Assembly (NCBI RefSeq): GCF_019375475.1
Contig: NZ_JAHXGQ010000002.1
Location: 826,107 to 890,106 of the forward strand
Direction: 5' to 3'
Length of the DNA stretch: 64,000 nt
DNA from: Saccharothrix obliqua
GTDB lineage: Bacteria > Actinomycetota > Actinomycetes > Mycobacteriales > Pseudonocardiaceae
A model generated the notes under the pieces. The model ran no database searches. It saw only the letters and a list, made by a program, of their open reading frames with translations, and had not been told where the DNA came from. Both the position numbers and the translations under genes were made by a program. This document shows positions 15,443 through 24,261 of the stretch, in pieces. Position 1 is the first letter of the stretch; each line of letters starts with the position of its first letter.

Positions 15443-16660
15443 ATGACCGCCACCGCCGCACCCACCACTGGGCAGTTCATCGCGCTCGACGAGCAGTGGA
15501 GCGCGCACAACTACCACCCGCTGCCGGTCGTGATCTCGCACGGCGAGGGCGCGTGGGTGACCGACGTCGAGGGCCGCCGCTACCTCGACTTCCTGTCCGG
15601 GTACTCGTCGCTCAACTTCGGCCACCGCCACCCCGCGCTGGTCGCCGCCGCCGTCGAGCAGCTGGGCCGCGTCACGCTCACCAGCCGCGCGTTCCACCAC
15701 GACCAGTTCGGCGCGTTCTGCCGCGAGCTGGCGGAGCTGACCGGCACCGAGATGGTGCTCGCCATGAACTCCGGCGCGGAGGCCGTCGAGTCCGCCGTCA
15801 AGGTCGCCCGCAAGTGGGCGTACCGGGTCAAGGGCGTGCCGGAGAACACCGCGGAGATCATCGTCGCGGGCTCGAACTTCCACGGCCGCACCACGACCAT
15901 CGTGTCGTTCTCCACCGACGAGACCGCGCGTGCCGACTTCGGCCCGTTCACCCCCGGCTTCCGGGTGGTCAAGTACGGCGACCTGGACGCCGTGCGGGAC
16001 GCCATCGGCCCGCGCACCGCGGCCGTGCTGATCGAGCCCGTCCAGGGCGAGGCGGGCGTCGTCGTGCCGCCCGCGGGGTACCTGCGGGGCATCCGCGAGC
16101 TGTGCGACGAGCACGGCGCGCTGCTCATCGCCGACGAGGTCCAGTCCGGGCTCGGCCGCACCGGCGACCTGCTCGCGCTGGACCACGAGGGCGTGCGCGC
16201 CGACCTGTACACGCTGGGCAAGGCGCTGGGCGGCGGCATCCTGCCGGTGTCGGCGGTGGTCGGCTCGCGTGCCGTGCTGGGCGTGCTCAAGCCCGGCGAG
16301 CACGGCTCGACGTTCGGCGGCAACCCGCTGGCGTGCGCGGTGGGCCGCGCCGTGGTGCGGCTGCTCGCGACCGGCGAGTTCCAGCAGCGGTCCCGCGAGC
16401 TGGGCGCCCGGCTGCACGGCGCGCTCGGCGAGCTGGTCGGCCGGGGCGTCGCCGAGGTGCGCGGGCGCGGCCTGTGGGCGGGCGTGGAGATCGCCCCCGG
16501 CGGCCCGCGCGGGCGGGAGGCGTCCGAGGAGCTGGCGCGGCTGGGCGTGCTGTGCAAGGAAACCCAGGACACCACGCTGCGCGTCGCGCCGCCGCTGGTG
16601 ATCACCGAGGCCGAGCTGGACCGCGGTGTCGACGCCATCGCGCGGGTGCTCGCGCGGTAG
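15443..16660 (+). CDS. rocD: Ornithine aminotransferase (ornithine-oxo-acid transaminase)
   Basis: A 405-residue class III PLP aminotransferase. The PLP-binding Lys lies in LYTLGKALGGG, preceded by LLIADEVQSGLGRTG, and the substrate-binding FLSGYSSLNFGHRHP segment matches ornithine aminotransferases. It converts L-ornithine and 2-oxoglutarate to glutamate semialdehyde and glutamate, linking arginine breakdown to proline and glutamate. There is only a weak GGTG just before ATG 15443, so translation may be near-leaderless. A hairpin terminator follows at 16677. Confidence 0.92.
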   Translation: MTATAAPTTGQFIALDEQWSAHNYHPLPVVISHGEGAWVTDVEGRRYLDFLSGYSSLNFGHRHPALVAAAVEQLGRVTLTSRAFHHDQFGAFCRELAELTGTEMVLAMNSGAEAVESAVKVARKWAYRVKGVPENTAEIIVAGSNFHGRTTTIVSFSTDETARADFGPFTPGFRVVKYGDLDAVRDAIGPRTAAVLIEPVQGEAGVVVPPAGYLRGIRELCDEHGALLIADEVQSGLGRTGDLLALDHEGVRADLYTLGKALGGGILPVSAVVGSRAVLGVLKPGEHGSTFGGNPLACAVGRAVVRLLATGEFQQRSRELGARLHGALGELVGRGVAEVRGRGLWAGVEIAPGGPRGREASEELARLGVLCKETQDTTLRVAPPLVITEAELDRGVDAIARVLAR

Positions 16661-16676
16661 ACCCGCCGCGACCGCT

Positions 16677-16704
16677 CGGGCACGGTCGGCGACGGCCGTG
16701 CCCG
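16677..16704 (+). terminator. rocD terminator hairpin
   Basis: Arms CGGGCACGG (16677-16685) and CCGTGCCCG (16696-16704) form a perfect 9 bp stem 16 bp after the rocD stop, followed by TTATG rather than a full U-tract. Confidence 0.6.
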
Positions 16705-16768
16705 TTATGCGCGTTCCGCCCGATACCGCAGGTCACAGCCTCGCGGCGGACGACTTCCGCCGGGCATC

Positions 16769-18151
16769 ATGCGCGCCATGGGTGAACACAGGCGGGCCGA
16801 GGCGGCCCGCGCGCTGGGCCGGTGGACCGAGCCGGAGGAGGTCCTGGCGCGGGGGCGGGCGCTGCGCGCGACCACGCCGCACGAGGCGCACCGCGCGGTG
16901 GCGCTCGCGCCGGACCGCCCGTCGGTGGTCGAGTACGTCGAGGCGACCAACGAGGGCAGGCTGCCGCACCTGGCGCCGCTGCGGGTCGGGCGGATGCTCG
17001 CCTCGCCGTTCGCGTTCTTCCGGGGCGGCGCCGGCCTGATGGCGGGCGACCTCGCCGCCGGCGCCCGCAGCGGGCTGGACGCCCAGCTGTGCGGTGACGC
17101 GCACGCCGCGAACTTCGGCCTGTACGGCACGCCCGAGGGCCAGATCGTCATGGACGTCAACGACTTCGACGAAACCCTGCCCGGCCCGTGGGAGTGGGAC
17201 CTCAAGCGGCTGGCGACGTCGCTGGTGCTGGCGGGCCGCGAGGGCGGCGTGTCGGAGAACGGCTGCCGGGACGCGGCGGGCGACGCCGTGCGCGCCTACC
17301 GGGCCGCGGCACGCCACCTGGCCGAGATCCCGTTCCTGGAGTCGTGGAGCGCGTTGGGCGACGAGTCCGTGCTGTCCCGGGCCAGGGCGGGCGACCTGCT
17401 GGACGAGTTCGACAAGGCGGCGGCCAAGGCACGCCGGAACACCAGCGCGCGGCTGGCCGCGAAGTGGACGCGCAAGGAGGACGGGCACTGGCGGTTCATC
17501 GCCGACCCGCCGGTGCTCACGCGCATCCCGGACGAGGAGGCCCGTTCCGTCGTGGCCGCGCTCCCGTCCTATGTGGACACCCTGCGCGAGTCGCGGCACG
17601 AGCTGATCATGCGTTACGGCGTGTCCGACGTGGCGTTCCGGGTCGTCGGCACCGGCAGCGTGGGATTGCGCAACTACCTGGTCCTGTTGCACGGCAACGG
17701 GGACGAAGCCCTCGTGCTCCAGGTGAAGGAGGCCCGACGGTCGGCGCTCGCGCCGTTCCTGGCGGTGCCGGGGGCCGCGCACGAGGGCAAGCGGGTGGTG
17801 CACGGCGCGCGGCTGGTGCAGGCGGAGACCGACATCCTGCTCGGCTGGACCACCGTCGCCGGCCGGCACTTCATCGTGCGCCAGTTCCGCAACCGCAAGG
17901 GCGGGATCGACCCCACCGCGCTCAAGCGGTCCGACCTGGACGACTACGGGCGGCTCGCGGGCGCGTTGCTGGCCCGCGCCCACTCCCGCACGCTGGACCC
18001 GCGCCTGCTCGCCGGGTACTGCGCGCGTGGCGAGCGGCTGGACGAGGCGTTCACCCGGTACGCCGTGGACTACGCCGACCGGACCGCCGCCGACCACGAG
18101 GAGCTGACCGCGGCCGTCCGGTCCGGCCGGCTGACCGCGGTCGACGGCTAG
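16769..18151 (+). CDS. DUF2252 domain protein
   Basis: A 460-residue protein of full DUF2252 length. Family blocks are evident: FFRGGAGLMAGDL, then QLCGDAHAANFGLYGTPEG, then VMDVNDFDETLPGPWEWDLKRLATSL, with a late YLVLLHGNGDEALVLQVKEA. The GDAHxxNFG and DxNDFDE patterns look like a kinase-like fold (catalytic loop and metal Asp), but no substrate has been established to my knowledge. ATG 16769 and ATG 16778 are both possible starts. The NUDIX gene begins 17 bp after its stop. Confidence 0.88.
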   Translation: MRAMGEHRRAEAARALGRWTEPEEVLARGRALRATTPHEAHRAVALAPDRPSVVEYVEATNEGRLPHLAPLRVGRMLASPFAFFRGGAGLMAGDLAAGARSGLDAQLCGDAHAANFGLYGTPEGQIVMDVNDFDETLPGPWEWDLKRLATSLVLAGREGGVSENGCRDAAGDAVRAYRAAARHLAEIPFLESWSALGDESVLSRARAGDLLDEFDKAAAKARRNTSARLAAKWTRKEDGHWRFIADPPVLTRIPDEEARSVVAALPSYVDTLRESRHELIMRYGVSDVAFRVVGTGSVGLRNYLVLLHGNGDEALVLQVKEARRSALAPFLAVPGAAHEGKRVVHGARLVQAETDILLGWTTVAGRHFIVRQFRNRKGGIDPTALKRSDLDDYGRLAGALLARAHSRTLDPRLLAGYCARGERLDEAFTRYAVDYADRTAADHEELTAAVRSGRLTAVDG

Positions 18152-18168
18152 CTTGGTTGGATGGGCGC

Positions 18169-18624
18169 ATGACGACCGTGAGCCGGGCCGCCACCGCGGC
18201 GGGCGCGTTGTTCACCGACCCGGCCGGCCGGGTGCTGCTGGTGGAGCACACCTACCAGGAGCCCTGGGGCATCCCCGGCGGCCTGGTCGAACCCGGCGAG
18301 ACACCCGCCGAGGGGTGCGCGCGGGAGGTCGCCGAGGAGCTGGGCCTCGCGTTCACCCCCGGACCGCTGCTGGTGGTGGACTGGGCGCCCACCGCCGAGG
18401 ACGGCGACAAGGTGTTGTTCGTGTTCGACGGCGGCGTGCTGCACGAGCCCGACCTGGCGGCCCTGCGCGTCGACGGCGTCGAGATCCGGGCGTGGCACCT
18501 CACCCGGCCCGACGCCCTCGGCGAGCACCTGACCCCGCGCCTGGTGCGGCGGCTCACCGCCGCACTCGCCGCGCGCCACGCCGCCACCACCCGCTACCTG
18601 GAGCACGGCGTGCCGCGCCCGTGA
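18169..18624 (+). CDS. NUDIX hydrolase
   Basis: A protein of 151 residues. The full Nudix box is present: GLVEPGETPAEGCAREVAEE followed by LGL, giving the divalent metal site for pyrophosphate hydrolysis of a nucleoside-diphosphate-X substrate. ATG 18169 starts at homology (MTTVSRAATAAGALF); the frame extends far upstream without meaning. Substrate specificity is not readable. It is probably co-transcribed with the DUF2252 gene, and its stop is convergent with the ABC-F gene four bases away. Confidence 0.9.
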   Translation: MTTVSRAATAAGALFTDPAGRVLLVEHTYQEPWGIPGGLVEPGETPAEGCAREVAEELGLAFTPGPLLVVDWAPTAEDGDKVLFVFDGGVLHEPDLAALRVDGVEIRAWHLTRPDALGEHLTPRLVRRLTAALAARHAATTRYLEHGVPRP

Positions 18625-18627
18625 CGG

Positions 18628-20256
18628 TCAGCGGGCGCGGCGCACCCGCTGCTCGTCCCACACCGGCTCGCCGACCTCGACCACCTCGCCGTCCGAGCGG
18701 AACAGCAGGTACCGGTCGAAACCACGCGCGAACCACCGGTCGTGGGTGACCGCGAGCACCGTGCCGGTGAACTGCCCCAGCGCTGCCTCCAGCGCCTCGG
18801 CCGAGTTCAGGTCGAGGTTGTCGGTGGGCTCGTCGAGCAGCAGCAGCGTCGCGCCGGACAGCTCCAGCAGCAGCACCTGGAACCGGGCCTGCTGGCCGCC
18901 GGACAGCGTCTCGAACCGCTGGTCGCCGGACTTGGCCAGGCCGTAGCGGTCCAGCGCCGCCATCGCCGCGCCGCGGTCCCGGCCCGCCCTGCCCTCCTCG
19001 CCGTGCCACAGCACGTCGACCAGGGTGCGGCCGATCCACTCCGGGTGCTGGTGGGTCTGCGCGAACAGGCCCGGCACCACCCGCGCGCCGAGCTTCCACG
19101 ACCCGGTGTGCGGCACGTCGCCACCCGCGAGCAGCCGCAGGAAGTGGCTCTTGCCGGAGCCGTTGGACCCGAGCACCGCCACCCGGTCGCCGAAGAACAC
19201 CTCGACGTCGAACGGTTTCATCAGACCCGTCAGCTCCAGGTCCGCGCACGTCACCGCGCGCACCCCGGTCCGGCCGCCGCGCAGCCGCGGCGCGACCCGC
19301 TCGTCGGTGGGCAGCTCCGGCGGCGGTCCCGCCTCCTCGAACTTCGCCAGCCTGGTGCGCGTCGCCCGGTACTTCTGCGCCATGTCCTCGCTGATCTTCG
19401 CCTGCACGCCGAGCGTGCGCACCAGCTCCACCAGCCGGTCGTGCTCCTCCGCCCACCGCCGGTGCCGCTCGGCGAGCCGTTCGATCCGCGCCGCGCGTGC
19501 CTCGTGCCAGGTGCCGAACGACCCGACGTGCGTCCACGCGGAGTGCGCCTCCACCGTGACCACGTGCGTCGCCGCCACCGCCAGCAGCTCCCGGTCGTGG
19601 CTGACCAGCAGCACGGCCTTGGCGGACTCCGCCAGCCGCTCCTCCAGCCACCGCTTGCCCGGCACGTCCAGGTAGTTGTCCGGCTCGTCCAGCAGCAGCA
19701 CCTGCTCGGGACCGCGCAGCAACGCCTCCAGCACCAGCCGCTTCTGCTCGCCGCCGGACAGCGTCCGCACCTCCCGGAACCGGGCCCGGTCGAACGGCAC
19801 GCCCAGCGCCGCCACGGTCACCGTGTCCCACAGCACCTCGGCGTCGTAGCCGCCGACCTCGCCCCACTCGGCCAGCGCGTCCGCGTACCGCAGCTGGGTC
19901 GCCTCGTCGTCGGACTCCATCAGGGCGAGTTCCACGGCGTCCAGCTCGGCCGCCGCCGCCCGCAGCGGCGCGGGCGACGCCGCCAGCAGCAGGTCCCGGA
20001 CCGTGCTGCCGTCCCGCACCGAGCCCACGAACTGCGGCATCACGCCCAGGCCGCCCTGCACCCGCACACCGCCCGCCGCCGGGGTCAGCTCACCGGCGAG
20101 TATGCGCAGCAACGTCGTCTTGCCCACGCCGTTGGCGCCGACGAGCGCCGTCACCGCACCCGCGCCCACCTTGAACGACACGTCGCGGAACAGCTCACGG
20201 CCGTCCGGCAGGCGGTAGGCGAGCCCGTTCGCGTCCAGATATCCCACACCGCGCAT
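18628..20256 (-). CDS. ABC-F family ribosome-associated ATPase
   Basis: A 542-residue protein with two ATPase domains and no membrane span. First: GANGVGKTT (about residues 40-48), LSGGEQKRLVLEALL, LLLDEPDNYLD. Second: GSNGSGKSHFLRLL, LSGGQQARFQVLLLEL, LLLDEPTDNLD. A charged helical linker lies between them (about 240-320), as expected for ABC-F proteins that reach toward the peptidyl-transferase centre. Members either tune translation or give target-protection antibiotic resistance; sequence reading alone does not tell which. ATG 20256 is taken because the domain begins right after. Confidence 0.9.
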   Translation of the reverse strand: MRGVGYLDANGLAYRLPDGRELFRDVSFKVGAGAVTALVGANGVGKTTLLRILAGELTPAAGGVRVQGGLGVMPQFVGSVRDGSTVRDLLLAASPAPLRAAAAELDAVELALMESDDEATQLRYADALAEWGEVGGYDAEVLWDTVTVAALGVPFDRARFREVRTLSGGEQKRLVLEALLRGPEQVLLLDEPDNYLDVPGKRWLEERLAESAKAVLLVSHDRELLAVAATHVVTVEAHSAWTHVGSFGTWHEARAARIERLAERHRRWAEEHDRLVELVRTLGVQAKISEDMAQKYRATRTRLAKFEEAGPPPELPTDERVAPRLRGGRTGVRAVTCADLELTGLMKPFDVEVFFGDRVAVLGSNGSGKSHFLRLLAGGDVPHTGSWKLGARVVPGLFAQTHQHPEWIGRTLVDVLWHGEEGRAGRDRGAAMAALDRYGLAKSGDQRFETLSGGQQARFQVLLLELSGATLLLLDEPTDNLDLNSAEALEAALGQFTGTVLAVTHDRWFARGFDRYLLFRSDGEVVEVGEPVWDEQRVRRAR

Positions 20257-20293
20257 GGTCGCCCGGACGGGCCTTCGGACGCCAACGTGTTTC

Positions 20294-20536
20294 CTAACGG
20301 AGCGTGAAACCCCGCAGCAGGTAGACGGCCGCGGCGCAGGCCAGCGACGCCAGGCCGGGCCCCACCGACCCGAGCACCAGCAGCAGCACGCCGAGCACAC
20401 CGAACGTGATCACCAGCGCGTAGGTGCGCGCCGCGTGCCGTGGGCGGCCGGCGACCAGCGCGTCGGCCAGCCCCGGCTCCTCCACCGAGAGCCTGTGCTC
20501 GATCTCCTTGAGCGTCCGCCGCTCCGCATCGCTCAT
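20294..20536 (-). CDS. DUF3040 small membrane protein
   Basis: An 80-residue protein starting MSDAERRTLKEIEHRLSVEE, the diagnostic DUF3040 opening helix, followed by a basic segment and two short hydrophobic helices (TYALVITFGVLGVLLLVLG, then the LASLACAAAVYLL part). DUF3040 proteins are common in actinobacteria and uncharacterised. It lies 37 bp upstream of the ABC-F gene on the same strand and may share its transcript. An ATCCACA sequence sits just before the start. Confidence 0.85.
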   Translation of the reverse strand: MSDAERRTLKEIEHRLSVEEPGLADALVAGRPRHAARTYALVITFGVLGVLLLVLGSVGPGLASLACAAAVYLLRGFTLR

Positions 20537-20617
20537 CACGAGCTGTGGATACCCCCGCCGCACCCCCCAAAACCAGCGCAAACAGGCTCCCGGGGGCCAC
20601 CCGAAGGGACGTTTCCA

Positions 20618-21619
20618 CTACCTCGAAAGGGCGACCAGGCGGGACACCGCGCGCAGGTACTTCTTGCGGTAGCCGCCCCGCAGCATCTCGTCGGTGAACA
20701 GCTCCGACAGGCGTGCGCCGGACACCGCGACGGGGATGTCCCGGTCGTAGAGCCGGTCACCGAGAGCGACCAGCCGGAGGGCGACCGCCTGGTCCGCCGC
20801 GGGCCGCACGCCACGCAGGTGCACCGCCGTGACGCCGTCGAGCAGCCGGCCGTACCGCGACGGGTGCAGCCCGGCCAGCCGCGCGCACAGCTCCGCGAAG
20901 TCGTCCAGGGTCGCGCCGGGCGTGCTCTCCGCCTTCGCCACCAGTTCCTCGTCCGGCATCGGCTCGGGCGCGTCCGGCAGGCCCCGGTGCCGGTAGTCCG
21001 GCCCGTCCACCCGCACCACCGCGAACTTCGCCGCCATGGACTGGATCTCACGCAGGAAGTCCGCCGCCGCGAACCGGCCCTCGCCCAGCTTGTCCGGCAG
21101 CGTGTTGGACGTCGCGGCCACCGCCACGCCCGCCGCCGTCAACTCCTTGATCAGCCGGGTGACCAGCATCGTGTCGCCCGGGTCGTCCAGCTCGAACTCG
21201 TCGATGGCGAGCAGCTTGTGCGCCGACAGGCGGCGCACCGCCTCGCCGAACCCGAGCGCGCCCACCAGGTTCGTCAGCTCCACGAACGTGCCGTACGCCT
21301 TGGGTCCCGGCACGGCGTGCCACGTCGAGGCGAGCAGGTGCGTCTTGCCGACGCCGAAGCCGCCGTCCAGGTACAGGCCCGGCCGCCCGGCCGGCGCCGA
21401 CCGGCGGAACAGGCCGCCCAGCAGGCCCTTCGGCCCCTCCGACACGCGTTCCGCGAACGCCCGGCACGCCTGCACCGCGGCGGCCTGCGACGGCTCGTCC
21501 GGGTTGGGCAGGTAGGTGTCGAAGCGGACGGCGTCGAACCGGGGCGGCGGGACCAGCGCCCCGACTAGTTCGTCCGCCCCGACCCGGGGGTCGCGGTCGG
21601 ACAGGCGCGGGGCTGACAT
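20618..21619 (-). CDS. zapE: ZapE/AFG1-family ATPase
   Basis: A 333-residue AFG1-like P-loop ATPase. Walker A is GGFGVGKTHLLAS (about residue 88), Walker B is LLAIDEFELDD, and the sensor region is AATSNTLPDKL. The early RFDTYLPNPDEPSQ segment is typical. In E. coli ZapE acts on the FtsZ ring; actinobacterial members are assigned by homology only. Start ATG 21619. It is divergent from the reductase gene at 21653, separated by 33 bp, so the promoters must overlap the 5' ends. Confidence 0.9.
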   Translation of the reverse strand: MSAPRLSDRDPRVGADELVGALVPPPRFDAVRFDTYLPNPDEPSQAAAVQACRAFAERVSEGPKGLLGGLFRRSAPAGRPGLYLDGGFGVGKTHLLASTWHAVPGPKAYGTFVELTNLVGALGFGEAVRRLSAHKLLAIDEFELDDPGDTMLVTRLIKELTAAGVAVAATSNTLPDKLGEGRFAAADFLREIQSMAAKFAVVRVDGPDYRHRGLPDAPEPMPDEELVAKAESTPGATLDDFAELCARLAGLHPSRYGRLLDGVTAVHLRGVRPAADQAVALRLVALGDRLYDRDIPVAVSGARLSELFTDEMLRGGYRKKYLRAVSRLVALSR

Positions 21620-21652
21620 GCCCGCAGCCTAACGGCGTGCTGGGATGGTGAC

Positions 21653-22405
21653 GTGCAGATGTTGTGGCCGCCACGCGCCCCGGAAGACGCGGAGATCACC
21701 GATGCCGAGCTGGAGCGGCTCTACGACTACCCGACGGGCCTGGACCGGCCCTGGGTGCAGGTGAACTTCGTCTCCAGCTCCGACGGCGCGGTGACCGTGG
21801 CGGGCAAGTCCGGCGGGCTCGGCAACCCCGCGGACAAGAAGGTGTTCGGCCTCGGCCGCGACCTGGCGGACGTGGTGCTGGTCGGCGCGCGCACCGCGCT
21901 CATCGAGGGCTACCGCGGGGTGAAGGCGGGCGAGGTGCGGCGTGAGCGGCGGGCGCGGCTGGGCCTGTCCGAGGTGCCGCCCGTCGCCGTGGTCACCGCG
22001 CGCTGCTCGGTGGAGCCCACGTCGCCGTTGATCACCGACACGACCGTGCCGCCGATCGTGCTCACCACCTCCGCCGCGCCGGAGTCGCGGCGGGACGCGC
22101 TCGCCCGCGCCGGCGCGGACGTCGTCGTCGCGGGCAGCGACGCGGTGCACCTGCCGAGCGCGTTGCGCGCCCTGGACGAGCGCGGGCTGCGGCGCGTCGA
22201 CTGCGAGGGCGGGCCGACGCTGTTCGGCGCGCTCATCGCCGAGGACCTGGTGGACGTGCTGTGCGTGACGTACGCGCCGATGCTCGCGGGCGGTGACGCC
22301 GGGCGCATCGCCACCGGTCCCCTGCCCGCCGCGCCGCGCGACCTGGAGCTGGCGTCGGTGCTGCGGCACGAGAGCGCGTTGCTGCTGCGGTACCGGCGCG
22401 CATGA
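21653..22405 (+). CDS. RibD C-terminal domain pyrimidine reductase family protein
   Basis: A protein of 250 residues starting at GTG 21653. It has the DHFR-like RibD reductase fold: VNFVSSSDGAVTVAGKSGGL, then LADVVLVGARTALIEGY and CEGGPTLFGALIAEDLVDVLCVTY near the end. In riboflavin synthesis this domain reduces the ribosylamino-pyrimidine with NADPH. Stand-alone actinobacterial copies often have an untested role, so I keep the family name. It overlaps the sigma factor gene by 4 bp (ATGA), so it is the first gene of that transcript. Confidence 0.85.
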   Translation: MQMLWPPRAPEDAEITDAELERLYDYPTGLDRPWVQVNFVSSSDGAVTVAGKSGGLGNPADKKVFGLGRDLADVVLVGARTALIEGYRGVKAGEVRRERRARLGLSEVPPVAVVTARCSVEPTSPLITDTTVPPIVLTTSAAPESRRDALARAGADVVVAGSDAVHLPSALRALDERGLRRVDCEGGPTLFGALIAEDLVDVLCVTYAPMLAGGDAGRIATGPLPAAPRDLELASVLRHESALLLRYRRA

Positions 22406-22932
22406 CTTCGGACCAGCAGCTGCTGGCCGCGGCCGTCCGGGGCGACGGCGCCGCGTTCGACGAACTCGTCCGCCGCAACACCGGGCGGATGTACCGGGTG
22501 GCGCTGCGCGTCGTCGGCGACCCGGTCGAGGCCGAGGACGTCGTGCAGGACGCGTGGATCTCGGCGTGGCGCGCGTTGCCGCGGTTCCGCGGCGAGGCCG
22601 CGCCGGCCACGTGGCTGTACCGGGTGGTGACCAACGCGGCGCTCGCGCACCTGCGGCGGAAGAAGCCGACCGTGCCGCTGGAGGCCGCGCCGGAGTTCCC
22701 CGCGCCCGGCGGGCCGGAGGCGTCGGTGCTGCGTGACGAGACCGCGGACGTCGTGTCGCGGGCCATCGCGACCCTGGAACCCTCCCAACGCGTGCCGCTG
22801 GTGCTGCGTGAGCTGGAGGGGCTGAGCTACGAGGAGGTGGCCCAGGTGCTGGGCATCCCGGTACCCGCCTTGCGCGCGCGGTTGCACAGGGCGAGGGTGG
22901 CGCTCATGGCGAAGCTGGCGGAGCAGCGGTGA
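22402..22932 (+). CDS. ECF RNA polymerase sigma factor
   Basis: A protein of 176 residues. Region 2 (AFDELVRRNTGRMYRVALRV through EDVVQDAWISAWRAL) and region 4 (TLEPSQRVPLVLRELEGLSY plus the HTH EEVAQVLGIPVPALRARLHRARVAL) are complete, with no extra domains. It starts within the end of the reductase gene and overlaps the next gene, which encodes a zinc-finger anti-sigma-like protein. It probably drives its own locus and the Asp23 genes behind it in envelope stress. Confidence 0.92.
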   Translation: MTSDQQLLAAAVRGDGAAFDELVRRNTGRMYRVALRVVGDPVEAEDVVQDAWISAWRALPRFRGEAAPATWLYRVVTNAALAHLRRKKPTVPLEAAPEFPAPGGPEASVLRDETADVVSRAIATLEPSQRVPLVLRELEGLSYEEVAQVLGIPVPALRARLHRARVALMAKLAEQR

Positions 22933-23447
22933 GCCCGCTGCCCTGCGGGCACTCGGTCGACGACCTCGTGGCGCACCTGGCGGGCGACGCCCCGGAACTG
23001 GCCGCGCACGTCGCCGCGTGTCCCCACTGCGCCGCCCGGCTGGCCGAGTTGGAGCGCCGGTGGTCGGCCGTGCGGGAGACGGCCGTGACGCCCGTGCCCA
23101 CGCCGCCCGGTCTGGTGGAGCGGGTGCTGGCGGCCGTGCGCGGCGTGCGACCCAGGCCGGCGGGCGCGCCCGTGGAGGTCGACCGGGAGGGCGGGCGCAC
23201 GAGCGTCGCCGAGCGGGCCGTGCTGGCGGTGTGCCGGCAGGCCGCCGTGGACCTCGCGGGCGACCTGGGGCTGCACGTGCGGGCCACCGCCGTCGAGGAC
23301 GGTGAGTTGCAGGTGCTGGTCACCGCCCGCTACCCCGCGCCCGCCGTCGTGGCGGCCGACGACCTGCGCACCGCCCTGGACCGCGAACTCCGCGCCCGCC
23401 TGGGTGTCGCCCTGGTCGTGCACGTTCACCTGATCGACGTCCACTGA
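22929..23447 (+). CDS. Anti-sigma zinc finger fused to an Asp23-like domain
   Basis: A protein of 172 residues. The N-terminal part has a ZAS-type zinc site, His27-x3-Cys31-x2-Cys34 (AAHVAACPHC), the hallmark of ECF anti-sigma factors. The C-terminal half (about residues 90-172) resembles the Asp23/Gls24 fold (VAVDLAGDLGLHVRATAVED through LGVALVVHVHLIDVH). There is no membrane span, so it would be a soluble anti-sigma. The overlap (4 bp) with the sigma gene supports a sigma/anti-sigma pair. The fusion suggests the sigma factor is controlled through interaction with the Asp23 proteins encoded next to it. Confidence 0.8.
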   Translation: MSPLPCGHSVDDLVAHLAGDAPELAAHVAACPHCAARLAELERRWSAVRETAVTPVPTPPGLVERVLAAVRGVRPRPAGAPVEVDREGGRTSVAERAVLAVCRQAAVDLAGDLGLHVRATAVEDGELQVLVTARYPAPAVVAADDLRTALDRELRARLGVALVVHVHLIDVH

Positions 23448-23535
23448 GTGATAGAGGTCACATTGCCGTGATGGTCCGGCGACGGTCCGCATCCGAACCA
23501 GTGCAGACCGATCTCCTCTCCGGGAAGGGACCGCC

Positions 23536-23994
23536 ATGGCCAACACACCCAGCACCAAGCCCGAGACCTCCACCTCCCCCGCGCGCCTGGCCGACGACAC
23601 CGCGCAGGGCAAGACCACCATCGCGTCGTCGGTCGTGCAGAAGGTCGCCGGCATCGCGGCCCGCGAGATCTCGGGGGTCCACGCGCTGGGCGGCGGCGTG
23701 TCGCGGGCGTTCGGGGCGTTGCGCGAGCGGATCCCCGGGGCGGGGACGTCGGCGACGTCCGGCGTGACCGTCGAGGTGGGCGAGAAGCAGGCGGCGATCG
23801 ACCTGGACATCGTGGTCGAGTACGGGGCCGGGATCGTCGACCTCGCGCGGGCCGTGCGGCGGAACGTGATCACGTCCGTCGAGCGGATCACCGGGTTGGA
23901 GGTCATCGAGGTGAACATCGCCGTGAACGACATCCACCTGCCCGACGAGGACGGGGAGGGCGCCGAGGAGTCGAACCCGTCCCGGGTCGAGTGA
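23536..23994 (+). CDS. Asp23/Gls24 family envelope stress protein
   Basis: A protein of 152 residues. A disordered Ser/Thr/Pro start is followed by the Asp23 domain: GKTTIASSVVQKVAGIAARE, then GVTVEVGEKQAAIDLDIVVE and ERITGLEVIEVNIAVNDIHL. In firmicutes Asp23 coats the inner membrane through the AmaP anchor. Here an AmaP-like protein is encoded 2.5 kb downstream (26549), consistent with a complex. AGGGA precedes ATG 23536. The 88 bp before the gene contain no hairpin, so it may be read with the anti-sigma gene or have its own promoter. Confidence 0.9.
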   Translation: MANTPSTKPETSTSPARLADDTAQGKTTIASSVVQKVAGIAAREISGVHALGGGVSRAFGALRERIPGAGTSATSGVTVEVGEKQAAIDLDIVVEYGAGIVDLARAVRRNVITSVERITGLEVIEVNIAVNDIHLPDEDGEGAEESNPSRVE

Positions 23995-23997
23995 CGG

Positions 23998-24261
23998 ATG
24001 ACGGTCGCGGAGGTCGCGGAGCGGATCGAGGCCGTGCTGCTGGCGCACCCGTCGGTGGTCCGCCTCGGGGCCGGCTACGCGTCGTACCTGCCCGGCCGGC
24101 GGGTGGTCGGGGTGCGGGTGGAGGAGCGGGTCGGGGTGGCGGTGGTGCTGCGCCCGGGGCGGCCGATACCCGAGGTGGTCGACGAGTTGCGGGCGGCGGT
24201 GGCGGAGCACGCGGGCGGGCGGCCGGTGGACGTCGAGGTGGCCGATCTGGAGGAGCCGTGA
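23998..24261 (+). CDS. Small Asp23-associated protein
   Basis: An 87-residue protein starting MTVAEVAERIEAVLLAHPSV, with an alternating beta pattern (RVVGVRVEERVGVAVVLRPG) and a helix, ending PVDVEVADLEEP. It looks like a minimal Asp23-type alpha/beta half domain. It begins three bases after the Asp23 stop (TGACGGATGA), so it is translationally linked. Function unknown; location implies a partner in the Asp23 envelope complex. Confidence 0.75.
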   Translation: MTVAEVAERIEAVLLAHPSVVRLGAGYASYLPGRRVVGVRVEERVGVAVVLRPGRPIPEVVDELRAAVAEHAGGRPVDVEVADLEEP